Shown piece by piece: positions 16,389-22,908 of a DNA stretch of 34,553 nt. The translations under genes and the position numbers were made by a program. The DNA comes from Herpetosiphonaceae bacterium (GTDB lineage: Bacteria; Chloroflexota; Chloroflexia; Chloroflexales; Kallotenuaceae): the NCBI GenBank assembly GCA_036374795.1, contig DASUTC010000340.1, positions 1-34,553 on the forward strand, in the 5' to 3' direction. How positions within the stretch are numbered: position 1 is the first letter of the stretch; every line of letters starts with the position of its first letter. The notes beneath the pieces were generated by a model. That model was not told the DNA's origin and did no database searches. It saw only the letters and a list, made by a program, of their open reading frames with translations.

Positions 16389-17657
16389 TTAGCGTGGTGT
16401 CGCCCACGAGCCGCCGACCGGGATAAACGGCACGCTGGAGCGCGGAGCTGGCCCGCGATCGTCGCCGACCGCCCGCGCCTGAGCCGAGCGATCCAGATGT
16501 TTGGTCAGTTGCGCGCAGACGTAGTCGACCTGCTCTTCGGTGAGATGCGGAAACATCGGCAGCGACAGGATGCTCGACGCCGCCGCCTCGGATACGGGGA
16601 AGTCGCCCTGCTGCCAGCCCAGGTCGCGGTAGGCCGCCTGAAGATGCAGCGGAATCGGGTAGTGCAGCCCCAGGCCGATCCCCTGCTCGCTAAGCGCCTG
16701 GTAGGCCGCGTCCCGGTCGGCCAGCCGGATCACAAAGAGATGGTAGACGTGCCGCGATCCCGCAGGCTCGACCGGCAGCACGATGCGCTCGTCGCCCGCC
16801 AGCCGCTCGCGGTACCATGCCGCCGCCTGTCGCCGCCGGGCGTTCCACTCGTCGAGCTTGCGCAGCTTGATGTCGAGGATCGCGCATTGCAGCGCGTCGA
16901 GCCGCCCATTCCAGCCGTCGGGCGACACATGCACGTATTTCTGGCTCTGCCCATGATCGCGCCAGATGCGCATCGCCTGATCCTGCTCCGCGCTCCGGGT
17001 GATCACCGCGCCGCCCTCGCCGATCGCGCCCAAATTTTTGCCGGGGTAGAAGCTAAATCCGGCGGCCTCGCCCAGGGTGCCGACGCGCCGCGCGACGCCG
17101 TCGCTGGTGTAGCTCGCCCCGTGCGCCTGGCAGGCATCTTCGACGACGCAGAGCCGGTAGCGCGACGCAAGCTCCAGAATCGGCTGCATGTCGGCGGGCA
17201 GGCCATACAAGTGTACCGGCATGATCGCCGTCACGGGCCGCCTCGTCGCGCGGTTGATCAGCCGTCCATCCTGATCGACCCGGCAGCCCGTCGCGACAAA
17301 CTCGGCCAGTCTCGCGGGCGATAGCGTGTAGGACTCGCTGTCGACGTCCACGAAGCAGGGATGCGCGCCCAGCATGGTGATCGCCTCGACGCTGGCGATG
17401 AAGGTATTGGGAACGGTGATCACTTCGTCGCCGCGCCGGACGCCGCAGGCCATCAGCGCCAGCTTCAGCGCATCGGTGCCGTTGGCGCACGCGACGGCAT
17501 GGCGCGCGCCGCAGTAGGCGGCAAAGTGCTCCTCGAAGGTCGCCACGGCGTCGCCGCCGATAAACGCTGATTGGTCGATGATCGCATCGATCGCCTGCGC
17601 GATCTCGGCGCGCAGCTCGTCGTGCTGTGCTCGCAGGTCAAGAAACGGAACGTGCAT
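16389..17657 (-). CDS. DegT/DnrJ/EryC1-family PLP-dependent sugar aminotransferase
   Basis: About 422 residues. Seen: VPFLDLRAQH at the N-terminus, ANGTDALKLAL at 58-68, EDACQAHGA at 173-181 (Asp174 pairs with the PLP ring nitrogen) and GFSFYPGKNLGAIGEGG at 200-216, where K207 is the Schiff-base lysine. Such enzymes aminate keto nucleotide-sugars using Glu or Gln. With the Gfo/Idh oxidoreductase downstream and the lipoyl-NeuD acyltransferase just upstream, it completes an oxidise-aminate-acylate path like WbpB-WbpE-WbpD. The frame is open further upstream, but ATG 17657, which starts the conserved N-terminus and lies 5 bases after the preceding stop, is the sensible start. The C-terminal about 30 residues after LTKHLDRS are variable. 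Confidence 0.93.
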   Translation of the reverse strand: MHVPFLDLRAQHDELRAEIAQAIDAIIDQSAFIGGDAVATFEEHFAAYCGARHAVACANGTDALKLALMACGVRRGDEVITVPNTFIASVEAITMLGAHPCFVDVDSESYTLSPARLAEFVATGCRVDQDGRLINRATRRPVTAIMPVHLYGLPADMQPILELASRYRLCVVEDACQAHGASYTSDGVARRVGTLGEAAGFSFYPGKNLGAIGEGGAVITRSAEQDQAMRIWRDHGQSQKYVHVSPDGWNGRLDALQCAILDIKLRKLDEWNARRRQAAAWYRERLAGDERIVLPVEPAGSRHVYHLFVIRLADRDAAYQALSEQGIGLGLHYPIPLHLQAAYRDLGWQQGDFPVSEAAASSILSLPMFPHLTEEQVDYVCAQLTKHLDRSAQARAVGDDRGPAPRSSVPFIPVGGSWATPR

Positions 17658-17662
17658 AGCCC

Positions 17663-18820
17663 TCACCCTTTCGTCTCGACGGCTTCGCGCAGCGGCGTGA
17701 TCTCGACGTTGACGCGCGTTTTGGCCGCGTGCTGCGCCGGTACCGCTTGCGTCAGCACCGCGCCCGACGCGATCAGCGCGCCCTGGCCGATGCTGATATG
17801 TGGCTGAATGAAGATGCCGGTGCCCATTTTGACATCGTCGCCGACCTGCACACAGCCCGACGTAGCGACGCTCGGCCCGGTGGTGATGTGCGAGCCCCAC
17901 AGGTTATGATGATCGATGCTGTTGTAGGCGCTGATGAAGTTGTTGTTGCCAAGCCGCGTCTCGACGCCGAGATGCACAAAGGCGCAGATCACGTTGCCCT
18001 CGCCCAGCAGCACGCCGCGATTGATCCTGGCGCTGGGATCGATCGCGTTGACCAGCGGCATGTTGCAGCGTTTGAGCTGCTCGTACCAGCGGCGGCGTAC
18101 GCGGTTGGATGTCGAAACCGCGATGATCGCGGCGTCGCAGCGACCGGCGCGAAACCATTCTTCCGCCAGAGTGGATGGTCCGAGCACCGGCAGCCCGTAG
18201 ATCGTCTGGCCGTGCAGCGCGGCGTTGTCGTCGAGGTAGCCCATCACCTGCACGCGCGGATCGTGCGCCAGAATATCGACGACCTGCATCGCGCCGAGGC
18301 CCGCGCCCAGCACCAGCGTGCGCTGCACCCGCATCCGCGCATGGTCTACCGGATAGGCGCGCTGGTCGAGCGGCGAGAAGTAGGCGTCCTTGTCGTCGAT
18401 CAGCGGCAGCACGTCGCGCTCGGTGATGATCGATTTGGCCGGAAGCTGGCTCAGCGGAATCCGGTGCGCCTCGATCAGGTGCCGCGCCTTATCGGTGATT
18501 TTGCCGGGAAACGCCGCGAGCGGTGGCTGCTCCGCGCCGTTCGTCTCGGCGGTATGGAGCCGTTGGCGCGCTCCGGCTATCGCCTGCGGGCTGTCGACGA
18601 TCAGGCCGATCGCCACATTAAACGGGATCTCGCTGCCCTCGTCGCTGCCCCAGACCAGCCAGCCGTCGTCGGGAGCCTCGATCGCAAACACGACCTTGGT
18701 CGTCTCGACTTCGCAGATCTCCTGGTGCTGCTGCACGGGAGCGCCATCTGCAACCAGCCAGCGTACCAGCAGCGCCGACTCGCTGTTGACATCTTTTTGC
18801 GGGATCATCAGCGGGATCAT
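17663..18820 (-). CDS. Fusion: E2-type lipoyl domain + peripheral-subunit-binding domain + NeuD/PglD-type sugar acyltransferase
   Basis: About 385 residues. Residues 1-78 are a lipoyl domain: PQKDVNSESALLVRWLVADG, then EVETTKVVFAIEAP with K42 (codon 18695-18697) at the lipoylation position. Residues 104-141 (KITDKARHLIEAHRIPLSQL...IITERDVLPLI, in pieces) look like the E1/E3-binding domain of E2 proteins. From 164 on a PglD_N-like Rossmann unit (RTLVLGAGLGAMQVVDIL, GYLDD) leads into a left-handed beta-helix (about 260-370) with hexapeptide repeats and the SIDHH catalytic-His region (H304, codon 17909-17911). The E2 catalytic domain with HxxxDG is absent. ATG 18820 overlaps the E1-beta stop (ATGA). 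Inference: an acyl group made by E1 from a 2-oxoacid is carried on the lipoyl arm and used to acylate an amino sugar. It could alternatively still use acyl-CoA. Confidence 0.88.
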   Translation of the reverse strand: MIPLMIPQKDVNSESALLVRWLVADGAPVQQHQEICEVETTKVVFAIEAPDDGWLVWGSDEGSEIPFNVAIGLIVDSPQAIAGARQRLHTAETNGAEQPPLAAFPGKITDKARHLIEAHRIPLSQLPAKSIITERDVLPLIDDKDAYFSPLDQRAYPVDHARMRVQRTLVLGAGLGAMQVVDILAHDPRVQVMGYLDDNAALHGQTIYGLPVLGPSTLAEEWFRAGRCDAAIIAVSTSNRVRRRWYEQLKRCNMPLVNAIDPSARINRGVLLGEGNVICAFVHLGVETRLGNNNFISAYNSIDHHNLWGSHITTGPSVATSGCVQVGDDVKMGTGIFIQPHISIGQGALIASGAVLTQAVPAQHAAKTRVNVEITPLREAVETKG

Positions 18821-19863
18821 ATGCCTACTACCTTTGCGCCATGCACCATGCGTGTCGCCGCGCGCACCAGATCGATTTTCTGCGGCAGCGCGGCGTCTTC
18901 CAGTGGCCGCGTGCAGGGAATGATGCCGTCGGCGGCTGCCACGCGCTGGACGGGACCGCGAAGCTGCGTCCAGTAGCGCTCCTGCACCTGCGCCGCGACC
19001 TCCGCGCCCCAGCCGCCGGTGAGCGGCCCTTCTTCGACGACCAGCAAGCGCCCGGAGCGGGCCAGCGCTTCCGCCAGCCCGTGGTCGGGCAGCGGCTTGA
19101 TCTGGCATGGGATCAGCAGCTCGCAGCTTATTTCATGCTCAAGCAATAGTTGCTCGGCGGCCTGCATCGCCAGCGAGGTCATTCCTCCGTAGCACAGGAT
19201 CGTGACATCGCTATACTCGAAGTCGGTCAGCGATAGGTAGAGTGTGTCGAGCGGTGCGCTGCCCAGCCGCCTGCAACTAAAAAGATCGGCGAGTCCATGC
19301 TGGGGCAATGCATGGAACTCGCCATACAGGAGTTTATTCTCCACAAACAGCGTTGGCCCTGTGCCCTGAAGCGTGGCGTAGATCAGCGCCTCTCCCAGGT
19401 CGTGCAGGTGGCTCGGAGCCAGGATCGTCAGATCGTCGACCGACAGGAACAGCCGCTCCATGGTCTGGCTGTGCGTGGGGCCGTAGCCCCGTCGGCCACC
19501 CATCGGCGTGCGAATCACGACGGGGCAGCGGACTTGATCGTCGTACATCTGGCGGAATTTTGCCGCGTAGTTGATGATCTGATCGGCGCACAGCGTCAGG
19601 AAATCGCCAAACATGATCTCGACGATCGGGCGCAGGCCGCGCAGCGCCATGCCGTTGGCAATGCCGACGATCGCCGCCTCGCTGATCGGTGTCGTCAGCA
19701 CCCGCTCCGGCCAGCGCGTGCTCAGGCCGGTCGATACCTTGAACGCGCCGCCGTAAGGATCGAGAATGTCCTCGCCCAGCAGATACACCTCAGGATGCTC
19801 CTCGAAGAGCCGGTGCAGCGCCCGATTCAGAACATGTACACAGCGTTCGGTCCGATGAGTCAT
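18817..19863 (-). CDS. 2-Oxoacid dehydrogenase E1 component, beta subunit
   Basis: A 348-residue protein of the AcoB/PdhB/BkdB family. Seen: LLGEDILDPYGGAFKVSTGL at 28-47, TTPISEAAIVGIANGMALRG at about 57-76 (pyrimidine-binding Glu region of ThDP enzymes), the GDFLT and QIINYAAKFRQMY stretch at about 86-106, RTPMGGRRGYGPTHSQ at about 118-133, and the C-terminal transketolase domain ending in ALPQKIDLV. With E1-alpha it would decarboxylate a 2-oxoacid and reductively acylate a lipoyl arm. AGGA lies 7 bases before ATG 19863, and the stop overlaps the lipoyl-acyltransferase start. No E3 (dihydrolipoamide dehydrogenase) or ordinary E2 is in the window, so E3 would have to come from elsewhere. Substrate choice (pyruvate, branched-chain or other) cannot be read. 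Confidence 0.92.
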   Translation of the reverse strand: MTHRTERCVHVLNRALHRLFEEHPEVYLLGEDILDPYGGAFKVSTGLSTRWPERVLTTPISEAAIVGIANGMALRGLRPIVEIMFGDFLTLCADQIINYAAKFRQMYDDQVRCPVVIRTPMGGRRGYGPTHSQTMERLFLSVDDLTILAPSHLHDLGEALIYATLQGTGPTLFVENKLLYGEFHALPQHGLADLFSCRRLGSAPLDTLYLSLTDFEYSDVTILCYGGMTSLAMQAAEQLLLEHEISCELLIPCQIKPLPDHGLAEALARSGRLLVVEEGPLTGGWGAEVAAQVQERYWTQLRGPVQRVAAADGIIPCTRPLEDAALPQKIDLVRAATRMVHGAKVVGI

Positions 19864-19875
19864 CGTTCGTTCCTA

Positions 19876-20838
19876 CTACGTAATGGCCGGTACTGCCGGA
19901 AAAGCCGCCGCGCGTGCCTGCTCCACTGCCTGCGCGATGCGCGCCCTGACGTGCTGCTCGATGGTGTTGCGGCGATCGGCGTTGAGCTGCTGCGCAAGCC
20001 GCCGCAGCGGATCGCGCGCCTGCCACGCGGCGATCTCCGCACTGTCGCGATGATCGTCGCTCTTGCTGTGCGGGCAGAATCGGTAGGTGTCGAGGATCAG
20101 GCAGAATGGCTTGCGCTCGTGCTCGATATAGGCCCAGGCCTCTCCGGCCAGTCCATGAACATCCTCTACCGAGGCCGGGCGGCACTGCACTGTCTCGATG
20201 CCGAATGCCTGGGGCCGCGCCGCAATCTCGCCGCTGAGCTGGAGCCGCGACGGTGTGCTCTGGGCGTAGAAGTTGTTTTCGACGACGAACAGCATCGGGA
20301 GCGACCATAGCGCCGCGATGTTGAAGGTTTCGTAGATCACGCCTTCGCCGAGCGCGCCGTCGCCGATGAAGACGATGACCTTCGCGCCGGAGTGTTTCTG
20401 CTTTTCCGCCAGCGCGATGCCCGCCGCGCACGGCACGATCCCGCCGAGCACGCCGTTGGTGTAGAAGTTTCCGGCGCAGATATGCTGGCTGCCGCCTTTG
20501 CCGCCGCAGATGCCGCTCTCGCGGCCCATGATCTCCGCCAGCAAGCCGTCGACATCATCGCTGTAGGCCAGATAGTGCCCGTGGCAGCGGTGATTGCTGA
20601 AGACGATGTCGTCGCGCGTGAGATGGCTCAGCAGCCCCACCGCGTTGGCCTCCTGCCCGATGTAGGCGTGAGTGGTGCCGAAGAGCTGGCCCTCGGAGAA
20701 CAGCTCAAGCACGCGCTCCTCGAAGTAGCGGATCAGGAACATGCTGCGGTAAAACTGCTCTAGTCTGGCTGTCGCTAACGTCGATAGACGGCGCTGCTCA
20801 AGAGCAGCGATCGGATCTTGTTTGACATAATCAATCAT
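19876..20838 (-). CDS. 2-Oxoacid dehydrogenase E1 component, alpha subunit
   Basis: A 320-residue protein of the AcoA/PdhA/BkdA family. Seen: YFEERVLELFSEGQLFGTTHAYIGQEA (38-64, in pieces), the active-site region SNHRCHGHYLA at 81-91, GGKGGSQH at 112-119, and the thiamine-diphosphate motif GDGALGEG at 159-166 closing at ENN 187-189. The length and motif order match a complete E1-alpha. It binds ThDP together with E1-beta. ATG 20838 overlaps the stop of the upstream phosphatase-superfamily gene by four bases (ATGA); E1-beta follows after 12 bases. Placement inside a sugar-modification operon rather than with E2 and E3 is unusual and points to a dedicated complex with the lipoyl-NeuD fusion two genes downstream. 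Confidence 0.92.
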   Translation of the reverse strand: MIDYVKQDPIAALEQRRLSTLATARLEQFYRSMFLIRYFEERVLELFSEGQLFGTTHAYIGQEANAVGLLSHLTRDDIVFSNHRCHGHYLAYSDDVDGLLAEIMGRESGICGGKGGSQHICAGNFYTNGVLGGIVPCAAGIALAEKQKHSGAKVIVFIGDGALGEGVIYETFNIAALWSLPMLFVVENNFYAQSTPSRLQLSGEIAARPQAFGIETVQCRPASVEDVHGLAGEAWAYIEHERKPFCLILDTYRFCPHSKSDDHRDSAEIAAWQARDPLRRLAQQLNADRRNTIEQHVRARIAQAVEQARAAAFPAVPAIT

Positions 20839-22196
20839 GCGCTCAGGCTCCGTCCGTCCATGTCGTGCGGCGTCGGCAGATGCAGCAGGTCGAGGATCGT
20901 CGGCGCGACATCGGCGATGTGCGGGCGGCGCTCGATCGCGCGCAAGCCCTGGATGTACAGCAGCGCGTCCGGCGTGGTATGCATCCCGACCAGCGAGTCG
21001 CTTTTGAAGGTCAGGCGCGGCTTGCCGAACGGCCCCTTGGGATCGTAGCCGTCGCGCATCGCTACCACCAGATCGGCGGCGGCGGCGGCGTGCGGGCCGT
21101 GGTACAGCTCCTCGCGGGTGTAGACCCGCTCGACCATCGGCTCGCCTGTTGCCGGATCGACCATATCGACGATTGCCTCGGCGATCTCGCGGCGGATACG
21201 CTCGTACTCCGCGCCGGGCGTGATCTGGCCCTGCGGCTCGCGCCCCCGGACGTTCAGGAAGATACGGCCAGGATCGAGGCTGTAGGCCACGCTCGACGCC
21301 GCCATGTCCTGCAAGCGCTGCGGCTGGTCGCCGGCGTAGCGCAGGTAGCCCGCGTCGTGCAGCCAGGTGTTGAGATAGACCTCTTGCTTGATCGTGCAGA
21401 AGCCGTGGTCCGACAGAATCACCAGCGTAGTATCTTCGTCGAGCCAGCTACGAACCTCGCCGAGCACCTGATCGACGCGCCGGTAGAACTCCAGAAAGGC
21501 GGGAGCGTACGTCGCATGGCCCTGCTCCATCTCCTCCCAGAAGAAGTGATGCAGCCGATCGGTTTCCATAATGTGAACCATGAAGAAATCCCAGGCCTCC
21601 TGGCTCCAGAAGTAGCGCATCGCCGCGATCCGCCGCTCGAAGACCTCGTCGAGATGCGGCAGGAAGCTGGCTTTGTCGGCGCGTGCCCGCAGCGGATCGG
21701 CGTCCACGCAGTAGTTCAGCCGCTTGAGCGCCTGCGCGATCTCGGCGTTCGGCGCGGCCTTCTCGACGCTGGGGCTAAGGAAGCAGCCGACGACGATGCC
21801 GTTGACCTGGCGCGACGGATACGTTACCGGAACATTCATCGCGAAGACGCGCTTGCCTGCCGCGCTCAGCAGCTCCCACAGCGCCGGGCTGCGCATCGTG
21901 CGCGAGGTGGGGATGAAGGTCTTGAGCGATCCGGGCTGTCGATCGACGAAGCCGTAGATGTTGTGCTTGCCTGGATTCTGGCCGGTCATGAACGAGGCCC
22001 ACGCCACCGATGAGACGTTGGGGATGGTCGTATCCATCTGCGCCAGCGTGCCCTCGGCGGCAATCGCGCGAAAGTTCGGCAGCTCGCCCGCCTGGAACAA
22101 CTGCTGAATGTATGTGTAGGGCACGCCGTCGAGGCCGATCGCGACGATCCGCCGCTTGCGTCGTCGGCCACCCCGAAATACATCGCGCAAGTGCAT
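20835..22196 (-). CDS. Alkaline-phosphatase-superfamily protein (phosphodiesterase/nucleotide pyrophosphatase type), copy B
   Basis: A 453-residue protein. Metal-site and nucleophile residues of the superfamily: D23 in AIGLDGVPY, S62 or S63 in IPNVSSVAWASFMTG, TDRLHHFFW in the middle and LSDHGF, then a C-terminal His in VGMHTTPDALLYIQG. There is no sulfatase C/S-x-P-x-R. It is related to copy C (9264-10949) and to the C-terminal half of the ATP-sulfurylase fusion (22905-25586), sharing the order IPxxxxxAWxxFMTGxxPGxH, NVPVTYP-like and CFLSPS-like blocks. It lacks the LRxLGY tail of copy C. GGAGG lies 5 bases upstream of ATG 22196. Its stop overlaps the E1-alpha start. Substrate unknown; the basic N-terminus (residues 8-16) is not a signal peptide. 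Confidence 0.87.
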   Translation of the reverse strand: MHLRDVFRGGRRRKRRIVAIGLDGVPYTYIQQLFQAGELPNFRAIAAEGTLAQMDTTIPNVSSVAWASFMTGQNPGKHNIYGFVDRQPGSLKTFIPTSRTMRSPALWELLSAAGKRVFAMNVPVTYPSRQVNGIVVGCFLSPSVEKAAPNAEIAQALKRLNYCVDADPLRARADKASFLPHLDEVFERRIAAMRYFWSQEAWDFFMVHIMETDRLHHFFWEEMEQGHATYAPAFLEFYRRVDQVLGEVRSWLDEDTTLVILSDHGFCTIKQEVYLNTWLHDAGYLRYAGDQPQRLQDMAASSVAYSLDPGRIFLNVRGREPQGQITPGAEYERIRREIAEAIVDMVDPATGEPMVERVYTREELYHGPHAAAAADLVVAMRDGYDPKGPFGKPRLTFKSDSLVGMHTTPDALLYIQGLRAIERRPHIADVAPTILDLLHLPTPHDMDGRSLSA

Positions 22197-22208
22197 CGTT
22201 TCCTCCGA

Positions 22209-22276
22209 GTTTCAAGTTCCAGGTTTCAAGTTTCAGGTTTCAAGGTGGTCGAACGTTGAACTTGGAACTTTGAACG
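22209..22276. repeat. Degenerate 7-base tandem repeats with inverted arms between cysC and the phosphodiesterase gene
   Basis: The plus strand reads gtttcaa, gttccag, gtttcaa, gtttcag, gtttcaa, then ggtggtc, gaacgtt, gaacttg, gaacttt, gaacg. The two halves are inverted relative to each other (AAGTTCCA pairs with TGGAACTT), so the transcript can form an imperfect hairpin. It is the clearest of three such tracts and fills almost the whole 85-base gap. Confidence 0.75.
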
Positions 22277-22281
22277 GTGCG

Positions 22282-22908
22282 CTAGAGATACCCCAGATCG
22301 CGCAGCCGCTCGGTGACGGCTTCTTCTTCGTCGTCGGTGTAGACCATGTCCAGATCGGGGGCGGCTACCAGCACGAGCCGCTCGACATAGCCCAGATGCT
22401 CTAGCTTGGCGATCACCTTCGCCGCGCTCTGCTCCGGCGTTTCCCGACCGTCGCTGTAGCAGACGACCTCAGGATGGAAGGGCGGCTCGTAGGGGTCCGA
22501 CACGCCGGTGAAATTGCTGATCTCGCCGTTGAGCGCTTTGCGATACAGCCCTTTCACATCGCGGTCGGTCAGCGCCTCGATCGTGCAATCCATGTGGACC
22601 TCGACGAAGCGCCCGATCTGCGCGCGCACCTCGTCGCGGATCGCGCGGTACGGCGAGATCGCCGCGACGATCGACACCACATCGTTGCGCGTGAGCACCT
22701 CGCAGACCCAGCCGATCCGCCGAATGTTGGTGTCGCGATCTTCTTTGGAAAAGCCCAGCCCTTTGCTGAGATGGGTCCGCACGACATCGCCGTCGAGCAC
22801 CTCGACCTTATGCCCTCGGCTGCGCAGGTCCTCGGCGACGATCGCGGAGATCGTCGATTTGCCGGAGCCGGACAGTCCTGTGAACCAGATGGTGAATCCT
22901 GTTGTCAT
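22282..22908 (-). CDS. cysC: Adenylylsulfate (APS) kinase with an extra C-terminal tail
   Basis: A 208-residue protein. Phosphorylates APS at the 3' position to give PAPS, the sulfate donor for the sulfotransferases of this operon. Seen: Walker [10 protein letters not shown] at 11-19, [27 protein letters not shown] at 38-64 (in pieces), [12 protein letters not shown] at 84-95 with the family Ser, and DVKGLYRKA plus [11 protein letters not shown] at 118-143. The normal kinase core ends near residue 176. About 32 further residues form a hydrophobic strand and an acidic tail ending [17 protein letters not shown]; the same type of tail closes the phosphodiesterase at 9264-10949. ATG 22908 overlaps the stop of the ATP sulfurylase fusion (ATGA). 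Confidence 0.95.
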   Translation of the reverse strand: MTTGFTIWFTGLSGSGKSTISAIVAEDLRSRGHKVEVLDGDVVRTHLSKGLGFSKEDRDTNIRRIGWVCEVLTRNDVVSIVAAISPYRAIRDEVRAQIGRFVEVHMDCTIEALTDRDVKGLYRKALNGEISNFTGVSDPYEPPFHPEVVCYSDGRETPEQSAAKVIAKLEHLGYVERLVLVAAPDLDMVYTDDEEEAVTERLRDLGYL

